64,000 bases of DNA, from the NCBI GenBank assembly GCA_046294845.1, contig JBKBNU010000001.1:1302001-1366000 (forward strand), written 5' to 3'. The notes beneath the pieces were generated by a model. It did no database searches. It was given only the letters and a program-made list of their open reading frames with translations, and had not been told where the DNA came from. The position numbers were made by a program, and so were the translations under genes. Origin of the DNA: Micavibrio_C sp046294845 (GTDB lineage Bacteria > Pseudomonadota > Alphaproteobacteria > Micavibrionales > Micavibrionaceae). This document shows, piece by piece, positions 1-8,611 of this stretch (its first letter is position 1; each line of letters begins with the position of its first letter).

Positions 1-1498
1 GGTATTGGCGGCGCAGGCCGGTTTGCAGGTTCCCAAGGCCAGTGTGCAGGATATCGAAGCATCGAAGCGCGAGAAAAGCCTGTATGCGCTGATGGATGAT
101 ACCACGCGCTTTTTCGAGCAACAGCTGCGGGAAAGAGGGCATAAGGATGCTCTGGCCTATCTGAGGGAGCGTGGCCTTGATGACGAGGTTATAGCTGCTT
201 TTCGTTTGGGGTTCTCGCCCGCTGATGGTCAGGCTTTGGTCAAATTCCTGTTGGCTAAAGGGTATAGCGAAACACAAATGCTTGATGTAGGGGTAGCGCG
301 TAAATCGGACCGTAATGGCGAGCTTTATTCCTTCTTCCGTGACCGTGTCATGTTCCCCGTGGCGGACAGGCGCGGGCGGGTTGTGGCCTTTGGCGGGCGC
401 GTGTTGCCCGAACATATCAGGCCATTGCCGGCAGGTGCGCCGAAGCCGCCCAAATATATCAATTCATCGGAAACAACCCTGTTCCATAAGGGGCGTATGG
501 TTTATGGCGAGTCCCATGCCCGTCAGGCCGCTGCCGAAGGCCAGCCTGTTATTGTGGTCGAGGGATATCTGGATGTGATTGCCTGTTTTCAGGCGGGATG
601 GCGTGGTGCTGTGGCGCCGTTGGGTACAGCGCTTACCGACGAGCAGATAGCGGCCCTTTGGAAAATGATCCCCGCTGAAAGCAAGATGCCTGTGTTGTGC
701 TTTGATGGTGATGCTGCGGGCCAGCGTGCAGCGGTGCGTGCGGCCCATAACCTGATGCCGCTTTTGAAGCCCCATCACTCGGCGGTCTTTGCCTTCCTGC
801 CGACAGGGCAGGACCCTGACAGCTTGATCAAGGCACAGGGCGCTGGGGCCTTAAAAACGGTGCTGGAGGCGGCTATTCCGCTCGTGGACTTTATATGGAC
901 AACACATACTGCTGGAAAATCCTTCAATACTCCGGAGATGCGGGCGGGTCTTGAGAAGATACTTGAAGATGAAACGGCACGGATCGCCGATCGTTCGGTG
1001 CAGCAATATTACAGGCAGATGTTTAGGGAGAAGATTGCCTCAATCTTTAGTTTCTCAGGTAATAGATCAAATAAATTATCTAACAATCAGAAATATAATA
1101 AAAATAACCTAGCTATACCTTTGCCAAGACCGCAGATGTCGAGTGGCCTGACGGCTCTTCGGGTCCTGTTGGCGACGGCGATTAATCATCCTGAAATCTT
1201 GCCTGATATCGAAGAGGAAATGGGGTTGGTGGATGCCTCCGCTTTTGAGGATCTGGACCGTCTGCGTCAGGAATTATTGAAAAAAGTGGCGCTGGGCCTG
1301 ACGGGTGATTCGCAAAGTCTGGTTAAAGAGCTGCAAGAAACGGGGTGGGGGAGTGTATTACAGCAAATACTTTCTGATTCTGTGTATGTTCATGCCGGTT
1401 TTGCCCGTCCGGGGGCTGCTTATTCTGTGGCCATTCGCGGCTGGCGGGATACTTACGAGTCCCTTTCTAAAACCAAGTTGAATCAAAGGGTTCTCTAG
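1..1498 (+). CDS. dnaG: DNA primase DnaG, 5' end cut by the window
   Basis: Makes RNA primers at the replication fork. The frame is open from the first base, so the N-terminal zinc-binding part (roughly 130 residues) lies outside the window. The visible part has the primase core with YINSSET, then the TOPRIM fold with EGYLDV (acidic catalytic Glu) and DGDAAG (metal-binding Asp pair), and a C-terminal helical region expected to bind the DnaB helicase. Between core and C-terminal domain lies an Asn/Lys-rich linker encoded by an unusually AT-rich stretch near 1050-1120. rpoD follows on the same strand, the classical macromolecular-synthesis order, but it has its own probable promoter. Confidence 0.95.
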   Translation, partial: VLAAQAGLQVPKASVQDIEASKREKSLYALMDDTTRFFEQQLRERGHKDALAYLRERGLDDEVIAAFRLGFSPADGQALVKFLLAKGYSETQMLDVGVARKSDRNGELYSFFRDRVMFPVADRRGRVVAFGGRVLPEHIRPLPAGAPKPPKYINSSETTLFHKGRMVYGESHARQAAAEGQPVIVVEGYLDVIACFQAGWRGAVAPLGTALTDEQIAALWKMIPAESKMPVLCFDGDAAGQRAAVRAAHNLMPLLKPHHSAVFAFLPTGQDPDSLIKAQGAGALKTVLEAAIPLVDFIWTTHTAGKSFNTPEMRAGLEKILEDETARIADRSVQQYYRQMFREKIASIFSFSGNRSNKLSNNQKYNKNNLAIPLPRPQMSSGLTALRVLLATAINHPEILPDIEEEMGLVDASAFEDLDRLRQELLKKVALGLTGDSQSLVKELQETGWGSVLQQILSDSVYVHAGFARPGAAYSVAIRGWRDTYESLSKTKLNQRVL

Positions 1499-1615
1499 AG
1501 AGTATCAAGTGATTTTTTATTTGGGGGGTTAAAAAGAAAGGAAAAACCGTGTTTTTGTTCCCGTTAGCCCTTAAAAATCCTGCGGGAGAGCGTAAATACT
1601 TCTTGCAATAGGCCT

Positions 1616-1644
1616 TTGATTTTTCTTAAAAAGTACGCTCTAAT
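1616..1644 (+). promoter_or_regulatory. Probable sigma-70 promoter of rpoD
   Basis: TTGATT at 1616-1621 and TCTAAT at 1639-1644 are separated by 17 bp, 18 bp before the rpoD start. This would uncouple rpoD from dnaG. Match by eye only. Confidence 0.5.
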
Positions 1645-1662
1645 TCCCCGAGTCGGTTACAT

Positions 1663-3630
1663 ATGAGTCGCAAACCCATGGCATCAAAAACAACAAGCAA
1701 AACTGCTGCTGCTAAAAAGAAAGTGCAGGAGCAGGAAGAAACACGCGAATCCGGAGCAGTCGTAAAAGGCTCTTTGGAGACTATTGTGAAAAAGCTTGTG
1801 ACCAAGGGTAAGGAGCAAGGTTTCCTGACCTATGACGAGATTAACAAGTCTCTGCCTGCGCAAGAGTTCTCTTCCGATCAGATTGAAGATTCCATGGCGG
1901 CGATTACGGACGCCGGTATCCAGCTGGTGGATAGTGAAGACGATGTTGAGTCCGAGTCTGAATCCGAAGGCAGCGAAAAGTCCGAATATGAATCAGGCGG
2001 TAATATCGATGATGATGATACCGGCCGTACAGATGACCCTGTCCGCATGTATCTGCGCGAGATGGGTTCAGTTGAGCTGTTGTCACGCGAGGGCGAGATT
2101 GCGATTGCCAAGCGGATTGAGGCTGGCCGTGAAATGATGATTGGCGGGATTTGCGAAAGCCCGCTCGCGATTGAAGCGATTATTGCCTGGAACGAAGCCC
2201 TGCAGAAGGGCGAGATCATGCTGCGCGAGGTTATTGACCTTGATGCGACCTATGGAGGCGATGGCGATGGTGAAGCGCCCCCGATGGAATCGGAAGAGCG
2301 TGAAGAAACCGAAAACCCCGAGGGCGCTGAAGGCGGTGAGGGCACGGGCGAAGATGAAGCCGGTATTTCCCTGTCCGCCATGGAACTGGAGTTGCTGCCA
2401 CAGGTAACAGAAACATTTGGCAAAATTCAAAAGACCTACAAGAAGATGCGTAAGGTGCAGACCGAGCGTATGGAGTTTACTTCGAAGAGTAAGGAACCGC
2501 CGGCGGCCCTGAACAAAAAATATGACGGTATTAAACAGGAAATGGTCGAGTTGATGAACGAAGTGCGTTTGAATAACGCCCGTATCGACCAGTTGATTGA
2601 TCGCCTTTACAAAGCCAACCGCACGCTGGTTAGCCTTGAGGGTGGTCTTATGCGTATGGCTATTGATTGTGGAGTTAAACGCGAAGATTTCATCGAGCAG
2701 TATTTCGGTAACGAACAAAACCCTCGCTGGATTACCACAATATCCAAGCTGAAAGGCAAAGGCTGGGTCAAGTTTGCGGATAAGCACAAGGATGACATCA
2801 AGGATGTTCGTGACCGTGTCACGGAAATTTCTGAAGAAGCCCAGCTGCCGATAGCCGAATTCCGCCGTATCGTTTCGACCGTACAAAAAGGCGAACGTGA
2901 AGCCAGCCGTGCCAAAAAGGAAATGGTCGAGGCCAACTTGCGTCTGGTTATTTCGATTGCCAAAAAATACACCAACCGTGGTCTGCAATTCCTTGATCTG
3001 ATTCAGGAAGGTAATATCGGTTTGATGAAGGCGGTTGATAAGTTCGAATATCGCCGTGGTTACAAATTCTCAACCTATGCGACATGGTGGATCCGTCAGG
3101 CGATTACCCGCTCTATCGCCGATCAGGCCCGCACCATCCGTATTCCGGTCCATATGATCGAAACCATCAACAAGCTGGTCCGCACCAGCCGTCAGATGAT
3201 GCACGAAATTGGCCGTGAACCGACACCGGAAGAATTGGCTGAACGTCTGCATATGCCGCTCGATAAAGTGCGCAAGGTTCTCAAAATCGCAAAAGAGCCT
3301 GTTTCTCTTGAAACCCCGATTGGTGACGAAGAAGACTCGACACTGGGCGATTTCATCGAAGATAAAAACGCGCTTTTGCCTGTGGATGCTGCCATTCACT
3401 CAAACCTGCGTGAAACAACGACACGTGTTCTTGCCACACTGACGCCACGTGAAGAGCGTGTTTTGCGTATGCGTTTTGGTATCGGTATGAACACCGACCA
3501 CACACTCGAAGAAGTTGGTCAGCAATTCAACGTTACACGTGAACGTATCCGCCAGATTGAGGCCAAGGCTCTGCGCAAGCTCAAACACCCCAGCCGTAGC
3601 CGCAAACTGAGAAGCTTCCTCGATACCTGA
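1663..3630 (+). CDS. rpoD: RNA polymerase primary sigma factor RpoD (sigma-70)
   Basis: Housekeeping sigma factor of 655 residues, normal for Alphaproteobacteria. Region 1.1 lies near the N-terminus, region 1.2 at DDPVRMYLREMG, then a long non-conserved region, then region 2 (GNIGLMKAVDKFEYRRG and STYATWWIRQAITR, the -10 recognition and melting segment), region 3, and region 4 with the -35 reading helix (EEVGQQFNVTRERIRQIE) and the usual RSRKLRSFLD end. An acidic Glu/Gly-rich insert sits at about residues 197-234. The start is uncertain: ATG 1663 or ATG 1678 in the same frame; neither has a strong Shine-Dalgarno. Confidence 0.97.
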   Translation: MSRKPMASKTTSKTAAAKKKVQEQEETRESGAVVKGSLETIVKKLVTKGKEQGFLTYDEINKSLPAQEFSSDQIEDSMAAITDAGIQLVDSEDDVESESESEGSEKSEYESGGNIDDDDTGRTDDPVRMYLREMGSVELLSREGEIAIAKRIEAGREMMIGGICESPLAIEAIIAWNEALQKGEIMLREVIDLDATYGGDGDGEAPPMESEEREETENPEGAEGGEGTGEDEAGISLSAMELELLPQVTETFGKIQKTYKKMRKVQTERMEFTSKSKEPPAALNKKYDGIKQEMVELMNEVRLNNARIDQLIDRLYKANRTLVSLEGGLMRMAIDCGVKREDFIEQYFGNEQNPRWITTISKLKGKGWVKFADKHKDDIKDVRDRVTEISEEAQLPIAEFRRIVSTVQKGEREASRAKKEMVEANLRLVISIAKKYTNRGLQFLDLIQEGNIGLMKAVDKFEYRRGYKFSTYATWWIRQAITRSIADQARTIRIPVHMIETINKLVRTSRQMMHEIGREPTPEELAERLHMPLDKVRKVLKIAKEPVSLETPIGDEEDSTLGDFIEDKNALLPVDAAIHSNLRETTTRVLATLTPREERVLRMRFGIGMNTDHTLEEVGQQFNVTRERIRQIEAKALRKLKHPSRSRKLRSFLDT

Positions 3631-3691
3631 TCGGTTATCAGGCAGCGAGGTCTTTTGAATTGATCAGACCTTCTTAAAAGGACGAGAAACA

Positions 3692-4747
3692 TTGTCTGCT
3701 GCCCTGATTGATGCGTGGAAAGAATATCGCTGGCTTCTGGCGTTTTTGCTGACTGTGATGTTAGGACAGCTGGCATTTGCCATCGGGCAGGGCGCTACGG
3801 TTTCTTCGTTCCTGACGATTGCAGGGCAACTGCTGCAGTTTAAAATTCTGCTTATTATAGGGTTTTTTGGCGCCACGGTTTTAGCTCTGTTTATCAGGGC
3901 TTTCATTAGGGCCCGCAAGACAGGTGGAAAAACAATCCCTCTTTTTGATCAGGCTGTGGGCGATTTTTTCACATGGCCGCGCATGGTGCGCGGCTTTGTG
4001 GGGTTGCAGGCTTATTTTGTAATCGTGCTGATCATTGCTTTGGGAAAATCGCTGATCCCCTATGTTCAGCCCTATAGCTGGGATGTGGCTATCTCGGTGC
4101 TGGATTTTAAAATTCATGGCGGGCAGTATCCATACGAGCTTTTTTCCTACTGGTTTAAAAGTGTGAACTTCTTTGCCTTCTTCAATTTTGTTTACACCAT
4201 GTGGTTCGGCGTTATGTTCGGTGTCAATGCATGGGTTTTGTTTTGTGAGCCAGAGAAGCGTATGCGCCAGCACTTTATGTGGGCGGTTTCGATTGCATGG
4301 GTCATTTTGGGAATAGGGGCAGCCAGCTGTTTTTCATCGGTGGGACCAATTTATTTTGGTCATTATTATCCCGAGATTGCCAATCCGTATCTGGGGTTGA
4401 TGGATATCCTCCGGCATATTCATGAACAGCATGAATTGAATGTGATGAAGGTAGCAGGGATGCTATTGGGATTGATGGAGGATAACGAGGTGCTGGGCGT
4501 AAACGGCATTTCGGCAATGCCCAGTATGCATGTGGCCGTGACGGTTCTTATTACACTCTATGCTTTTTCAAGATCGCGGATTGCAGGGATAATCAGTGCA
4601 ATTTATACAATATGCATCATGATTGGTTCGGTGGTTTTGGCGTGGCATTACGCGCTGGATGGTTATGTATCCATAGTGGCGGTGCTGTTTATATGGTTTG
4701 CGGTCGGGGCTGTCGTGAATAAACTGCATAAAAATTACGAAAAATGA
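3692..4747 (+). CDS. PAP2-family membrane phosphatase/phosphotransferase
   Basis: Integral membrane protein of 351 residues with about seven hydrophobic segments. The C-terminal half carries PSMH (about 277-280) and HYALD (about 319-323), the His and His/Asp signatures of the PAP2_3 branch of phosphatidic acid phosphatases (related to inositol phosphoceramide synthases), so it probably moves or removes a phosphate on a lipid at the membrane. The start is TTG, chosen because AAAAGGA sits about 9 bases upstream and no ATG fits better. It follows rpoD by 61 bp. The substrate cannot be told from sequence. Confidence 0.75.
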   Translation: MSAALIDAWKEYRWLLAFLLTVMLGQLAFAIGQGATVSSFLTIAGQLLQFKILLIIGFFGATVLALFIRAFIRARKTGGKTIPLFDQAVGDFFTWPRMVRGFVGLQAYFVIVLIIALGKSLIPYVQPYSWDVAISVLDFKIHGGQYPYELFSYWFKSVNFFAFFNFVYTMWFGVMFGVNAWVLFCEPEKRMRQHFMWAVSIAWVILGIGAASCFSSVGPIYFGHYYPEIANPYLGLMDILRHIHEQHELNVMKVAGMLLGLMEDNEVLGVNGISAMPSMHVAVTVLITLYAFSRSRIAGIISAIYTICIMIGSVVLAWHYALDGYVSIVAVLFIWFAVGAVVNKLHKNYEK

Positions 4748-4800
4748 AAATCGATAGTTTTGTTTTCTCCGATTATGCCTTATAACGCATGGTCTAGGTG

Positions 4801-4877
4801 GGGCCAGTAGCTCAGTTGGTTAGAGCGGTCCGCTCATAACGGATTGGTCGCTGGTTCAAGTCCGGCCTGGCCCACCA
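4801..4877 (+). tRNA. tRNA with CAT anticodon (probably tRNA-Ile2, lysidine type; elongator Met possible)
   Basis: Full cloverleaf: acceptor GGGCCAG pairs with CTGGCCC, D arm GCTC/GAGC, anticodon stem GTCCG/CGGAT around loop CTCATAA, T stem GCTGG/CCGGC, and encoded CCA at 4875-4877. The TTGGTCGCTGGTTCAAGTCC stretch resembles E. coli ileX more than elongator tRNA-Met, which suggests an AUA-reading tRNA modified by TilS. Identity between Ile2 and Met is not certain. A TATAAC at 4781-4786 may be its -10 box. Confidence 0.9.
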
Positions 4878-4958
4878 TCTCATGCTTTCCTGATCATAAA
4901 ATTCCGATAAGATGGGTACAGTCGTGCTCTTTAGCGCTGATCTGAAAAGGAACATTTC

Positions 4959-5960
4959 ATGGAACCATCGCGGATATATTTTGGCACGCAAGTGATGGCA
5001 GTCGTAGGGCTGCTGATGGTGCTATGGCTGGGGTTGTTGCCGGCGTTGCTGGCGGGCCTGCTGGTTTATCAGCTGATCCATTTTGGCGCATTACGGCTTG
5101 AGCGGTTGGGGGTTCTACGCGAGTGGGGCCGTTTGATTTTGCTTTCGATTTTGGTGATGGTCGTTGTGGCCTTGAGCACCTTTGGCATGATCAAGTTTGC
5201 CGCTTCGATGACGGCAGGTCCCGAAAGCATTGTGGCACTGATACAAAAGATGGCCGATGTCGTAGGGGCCGTACGGACCTATCTGCCGCCGTCCGTTATT
5301 GAAATGATGCCTGCCGACACAGATGCCTGGCAAAGAAAGGCCGCTGACTGGCTAATGGGCAATGCCAAGCAGATCAGCGTGGTGGGCAAAGATATCGGTT
5401 ATTTCCTTGTGCATGTGATTATCGGCATGGTGATCGGCGGTATGATTGCGATGAATCCGGGTTTACAGGAAAACCGCAGGCCGCTTGCCGTGGCCATCAG
5501 GGAGCGGGTGATTTTTCTGGGTAGTGCCTTCAAGCGGATTGTGTTTTCGCAGGTACGCATTTCCGCCCTGAATACAGCGCTGACAGCTGTGTATCTCGCG
5601 GGGATATTGCCGCTCCTGGGGCATCCTTTGCCGATGACCAACATCATGATTGCCGTGACCTTTATTGTCGGGTTAATGCCGATTATTGGTAATCTGATTT
5701 CGAATACTGTTATTTTCCTGATCGCGCTCAGCGTGTCGCCCTTTGCCGCGATATCATCGCTTTTATATCTGGTGGTCATTCACAAGCTGGAATATTTCTT
5801 CAATGCCAAGATCATTGGCGGGCAAATTCATGCCAAGGCGTGGGAGCTGTTGATTGCCATGATCGTGATGGAAGCAGCCTTTGGTGTGGCGGGTCTTGTG
5901 GCCGCGCCCATTTACTATGCCTACTTGAAGGATGAACTGACGGCCCGCAAGCTGATCTAG
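4959..5960 (+). CDS. AI-2E family (PerM-type) transporter
   Basis: Polytopic inner-membrane protein of 333 residues with two N-terminal hydrophobic segments, a soluble-looking stretch at about 85-145, and a C-terminal block of five to six helices, the layout of the AI-2 exporter/PerM family. Family-typical residues include PIIGNLISN in the conserved helix and a C-terminal AAPIYYAYLK. Cargo in this family ranges from autoinducer-2 to ions and cannot be assigned here. The ATG follows AAAAGGA at a good distance. The downstream TSUP permease begins 17 bp after the stop, so the two are probably co-transcribed. Confidence 0.8.
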   Translation: MEPSRIYFGTQVMAVVGLLMVLWLGLLPALLAGLLVYQLIHFGALRLERLGVLREWGRLILLSILVMVVVALSTFGMIKFAASMTAGPESIVALIQKMADVVGAVRTYLPPSVIEMMPADTDAWQRKAADWLMGNAKQISVVGKDIGYFLVHVIIGMVIGGMIAMNPGLQENRRPLAVAIRERVIFLGSAFKRIVFSQVRISALNTALTAVYLAGILPLLGHPLPMTNIMIAVTFIVGLMPIIGNLISNTVIFLIALSVSPFAAISSLLYLVVIHKLEYFFNAKIIGGQIHAKAWELLIAMIVMEAAFGVAGLVAAPIYYAYLKDELTARKLI

Positions 5961-5977
5961 TTCCGGATTGTATAATC

Positions 5978-6748
5978 ATGATGATGAGTACGGCCCTTGT
6001 GGCCCTGATTACCGTTTCGACATTCCTGACGGCTATCCTGTCGGGGATATTCGGTATGGCTGGCGGCATTATTATGATGGCGCTGTTGTTGGGGGTGATG
6101 CCTGTGGCCTCTGCCATGGTGGTTCATGCCGCTATTCAGCTGGTATCAAATGGCTGGCGCTGTATTTTATGGCGCAAGCATATCGTCTGGCGCGTGACGC
6201 CTGTTTACGGTTTGGGTATTCTTGCCGGTGTCATCCTGATCAGTTTTGTACGCTATGTTCCGGATAAGACCGTGGCTTTGATTGTAGTGGGGTCGGTGCC
6301 TTTGCTGGCGTTGCTGGCGGGGCGCTTTATTCATTTGAGCATCCTTAATCCTGTCCAGACTTTCATAACGTCCCTGATCCTGACGTTTATCCAAATGACA
6401 GGCGGAGTTGTGGGGCCGCTACTTGATCTGCTCTATAATAATGCGCCGCTGACAAGGCAGGAAATTGTCAGTACCAAGGCCCTGACCCAGACGGTCATGC
6501 ACCTGACCCGTTTGATATATTTCGGGACACTGATCCCGCTCTTAAGTGGCGAGGGGGGATGGCCCGAGGGGGTTGAGCCGGTTTATATGCTGTTCTTCAT
6601 GATGGCCGCGATTGCTGGTACGTCCGCAGCTGCCCCCATCTTGAAACATATGGATGACGGGCTTTTCAAAAAACTGAGCCGGATTTTGATTGTGATCGTG
6701 AGCCTGTATTGTCTGGGGCGTGGTTTTGTATTGCTGGAAATCCAATAA
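5978..6748 (+). CDS. TauE/SafE (TSUP) family permease
   Basis: 256-residue membrane protein with about eight hydrophobic segments in two repeats. The first repeat has SGIFGMAGGIIMMALLL, a typical TSUP glycine-rich motif, and the second begins near FIQMTGGVVGPLL. TSUP proteins export or import small organosulfur anions or sulfite; the substrate is unknown here. Three consecutive ATG codons occur at 5978, 5981 and 5984, so the exact start is uncertain by two residues. Confidence 0.8.
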   Translation: MMMSTALVALITVSTFLTAILSGIFGMAGGIIMMALLLGVMPVASAMVVHAAIQLVSNGWRCILWRKHIVWRVTPVYGLGILAGVILISFVRYVPDKTVALIVVGSVPLLALLAGRFIHLSILNPVQTFITSLILTFIQMTGGVVGPLLDLLYNNAPLTRQEIVSTKALTQTVMHLTRLIYFGTLIPLLSGEGGWPEGVEPVYMLFFMMAAIAGTSAAAPILKHMDDGLFKKLSRILIVIVSLYCLGRGFVLLEIQ

Positions 6749-6750
6749 AT

Positions 6751-6779
6751 TTGACATAACCATAATGAATTGCTAGCGT
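6751..6779 (+). promoter_or_regulatory. Probable sigma-70 promoter of the interrupted gene
   Basis: TTGACA at 6751-6756, 17 bp spacer, TAGCGT at 6774-6779. Lies directly after the TSUP permease stop codon and 43 bp before the ATG at 6822. Confidence 0.5.
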
Positions 6780-6821
6780 GCTTGCTCATTAAACATTTCA
6801 CAGGATATGCAGGTGAGAAAT

Positions 6822-7247
6822 ATGGTTTTCCCGATTGAAGATGCCGCCAAACATTAATTCGAGCGCGTTGTCCTGACCCATATCTTTGACAGGCCGATAG
6901 CAGAGCCGGAGACCCGCAGGGAAGCCGTTTACGAAAGCCGCAGACTTGAAGTCGTGGAATCCGAAACAGGACGCCGTCATGACGACCTGATGGAGGCCAA
7001 CCCTTATTATAAGAGCCTTTTTGGGGAATTTAGCTTTGCCGTTCAAAAGGTTATGTCTGAGCTGAGCCGTAGGGACGAAGGGGATGGTTTTGCTGTCTCC
7101 GAAGATATTCAAGCTTCGGCCAGTACAGCTTTGAGGGTTTCCATGCATCCGCAGGTGTTTTCCAAGGCCCGTAATCTTCTGGATGAAATGTACGGAATTT
7201 ACAAAAGCGCCCCCGTGCAGGGCCGTCAGCCCACATTGGCGGCATAA
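6822..7247 (+). pseudogene. Unknown small gene interrupted by an in-frame TAA after 11 codons
   Basis: ATG 6822 has a good Shine-Dalgarno (AGGTGAG, 6811-6817) and a promoter upstream, but TAA at 6855-6857 stops it after 11 codons. The same frame then runs open to 7247. Read through, it would give about 141 residues, charged and helical, with no domain I recognise. CATTAA to CATTAC would restore it. Alternatively translation restarts downstream, for example at GTG 6954, giving 97 residues, though that start has no clear Shine-Dalgarno. It is either a recent nonsense mutation, an assembly error, or a gene starting later. Confidence 0.5.
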
Positions 7248-7292
7248 GAGGTGCCAAGGGCCTGAAATCGGTTGTTTTCTGTCATAAAAACT

Positions 7293-7320
7293 TTGACAAA
7301 TCGCTGAAAACCCTTATATT
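7293..7320 (+). promoter_or_regulatory. Strong probable promoter of rpsD
   Basis: Perfect TTGACA at 7293-7298, 16 bp spacer, TATATT at 7315-7320, about 108 bp upstream of the rpsD start. Confidence 0.7.
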
Positions 7321-7326
7321 CCGGCC

Positions 7327-7428
7327 ATTCCCGAAAAGCGGGGTCATGTCGGCCCCCGTTGATCTTTCGAAAGAAGCGATCAATACGGTTTTCGAATATC
7401 GGGACAATTTGTTGAAAAGGAAGAAAAA
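7327..7428 (+). promoter_or_regulatory. Structured 5' leader of rpsD
   Basis: The leader of about 100 nt can form at least two hairpins: CGGGG (7339-7343) with CCCCG (7354-7358), and TTGATC (7359-7364) with GATCAA (7378-7383), the latter with an inner CTTTC/GAAAG. S4 represses its own mRNA in E. coli and Bacillus by binding such structures, so this may be an autoregulatory site. No match to a known S4 leader is claimed. Confidence 0.35.
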
Positions 7429-8049
7429 GTGAGCGAGAAAAAACGTCCTCAGTCGAAATATAAAATCGACCGTCGTCTGAACTGTAACCTGTGGGGCCGT
7501 CCGAAGTCCCCGTATAACACCCGTCAAACAAAACCGGGTCAGCATGGCGCAAACCGCGGCAAGCTGTCTGATTATGGCGTGCAGTTGGCTGCCAAGCAGA
7601 AGATCAAAGGTTACTACGGCAGCATCGGTGAAAAACAATTCCGCAAATACTATGCAGAAGCTATGCGTCTGCGTGGTGATAACGGTCAGAACCTGATCGG
7701 CCTGCTCGAGCGTCGTTTGGATGCTGTTTGCTACCGCGCCAAATTTGCGATCACAGTTTTCGCATCCCGCCAGCTGGTCAACCATGGCCACGTTCTGGTG
7801 AACGGCAAGCGCGTGAACATTCCTTCATACCTGGTTAAAGAAGGCGATGTCATCGAGATCCGCGATAAATCAAAACAAATGGGTATGATTGTTGCTGCGG
7901 CACAATCACAAGAGCGTGATGTACCCGAGTACATTCAAGTTGACGAAAAAGCTCTGAAAGCAACCTTCCTGCGCACACCGAAGCTTGAGGATGTTCCTTA
8001 CGCTACGCAAATGCAACCGCAGCTGGTTATCGAATTCTATTCACGTTAA
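7429..8049 (+). CDS. rpsD: 30S ribosomal protein S4
   Basis: Primary 16S rRNA-binding protein that nucleates assembly of the 30S body. 206 residues, the normal length. The N-terminal S4 domain includes KYKIDRRL and the RPGQHG-like KPGQHGANR; the C-terminal half has the S4 RNA-binding motif (ASRQLVNHGHVLVNGKRV). The GTG start at 7429 is preceded by AAAGGAAG. Monocistronic: own promoter, long leader and an immediate terminator. Confidence 0.98.
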   Translation: MSEKKRPQSKYKIDRRLNCNLWGRPKSPYNTRQTKPGQHGANRGKLSDYGVQLAAKQKIKGYYGSIGEKQFRKYYAEAMRLRGDNGQNLIGLLERRLDAVCYRAKFAITVFASRQLVNHGHVLVNGKRVNIPSYLVKEGDVIEIRDKSKQMGMIVAAAQSQERDVPEYIQVDEKALKATFLRTPKLEDVPYATQMQPQLVIEFYSR

Positions 8050-8063
8050 TCGTGAAGATATTC

Positions 8064-8100
8064 AAAAAAAGGCCACTCCCCAGAGTGGCCTTTTTTATTT
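8064..8100 (+). terminator. Rho-independent terminator of rpsD
   Basis: 8-bp stem GGCCACTC (8071-8078) with GAGTGGCC (8083-8090), 4-base loop, A-run before and T-run after. Confidence 0.92.
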
Positions 8101-8128
8101 GACAGTTTTGCCTGCCTCTTCTTATAAA
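8099..8128 (+). promoter_or_regulatory. Probable sigma-70 promoter for the 121-residue unknown gene
   Basis: Perfect TTGACA at 8099-8104, 18 bp spacer, TATAAA at 8123-8128. The -35 box begins inside the T-rich tail of the rpsD terminator. Confidence 0.6.
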
Positions 8129-8149
8129 AACAGAAAGAACAGGGAAAAA

Positions 8150-8515
8150 ATGTACAGCACAGCTTTCATCGATAAACCGCGTCTGCACGAGATATTCAGA
8201 AATGGCCGTTTCCAGCAGCAGCCCACAATGACCTTTGTCGAGATATACGGCATGGATGGCTATCCGGTGGAGGCTGTCATCGGCGACCGCGAACAAAATC
8301 CTTTGGGCACATGCTGGATGGCCGATCTCGAAGAGCTGCTGGCGTTGGCAGAAGAAGAAGGGGACGGCGAGCGGGCCAATCCCAATATAGGTCTGGTCAA
8401 AGCGGCCTTGAAAGAAATGCAAGCCACCCGCGAGCGTGTCGTTGTCCTTGCCAAGGATATTGAGCGCCAGAAGGCAACCACAGTTGTCCCGTTCAAACCA
8501 CGTCCCGTCATCTAA
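8150..8515 (+). CDS. Unknown 121-residue soluble protein
   Basis: I do not recognise this protein. ATG 8150 is preceded by AGGGAA at the right distance; the frame is open further upstream into rpsD, but that part overlaps the terminator and promoter and is unlikely to be translated. The product is acidic in the middle, then has a probable helix at about 70-105, and ends in a Pro/Val/Arg tail. No signal peptide or membrane segment. It sits alone between two promoters. Confidence 0.65.
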   Translation: MYSTAFIDKPRLHEIFRNGRFQQQPTMTFVEIYGMDGYPVEAVIGDREQNPLGTCWMADLEELLALAEEEGDGERANPNIGLVKAALKEMQATRERVVVLAKDIERQKATTVVPFKPRPVI

Positions 8516-8555
8516 CATCATTCCCATACGTATTTTTTGATCTGGTGAAGATTAT

Positions 8556-8589
8556 TTGACTTTATTGTATTAATGTATTAATACAATAA
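8556..8589 (+). promoter_or_regulatory. Promoter overlapped by a perfect 12-bp palindrome (candidate operator)
   Basis: TTGACT (8556-8561) and TAATAC (8579-8584) are spaced by 17 bp. TATTGTATTAAT (8563-8574) and ATTAATACAATA (8577-8588) form a perfect inverted repeat with a 2-bp centre that fills the spacer and covers the -10 box. A dimeric repressor bound here would block RNA polymerase. The regulator is unknown. Confidence 0.65.
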
Positions 8590-8611
8590 TACATAAGGCG
8601 TGAGGTGTGAA

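Noticed and set aside
2083..2988. A 301-codon open frame on the minus strand within rpoD
   Set aside because: Shadow of rpoD; the plus frame has all sigma-70 regions, and the minus frame has no ribosome site or family features.
3627..3643. CCTGAT/ATCAGG hairpin at the end of rpoD as terminator
   Set aside because: No T-run, and the stem includes the stop codon region; transcription could continue into the PAP2 gene.
6855..6857. In-frame stop as a recoding site
   Set aside because: The codon is TAA, not TGA or TAG, and no SECIS-like structure is apparent; nonsense mutation or error is simpler.
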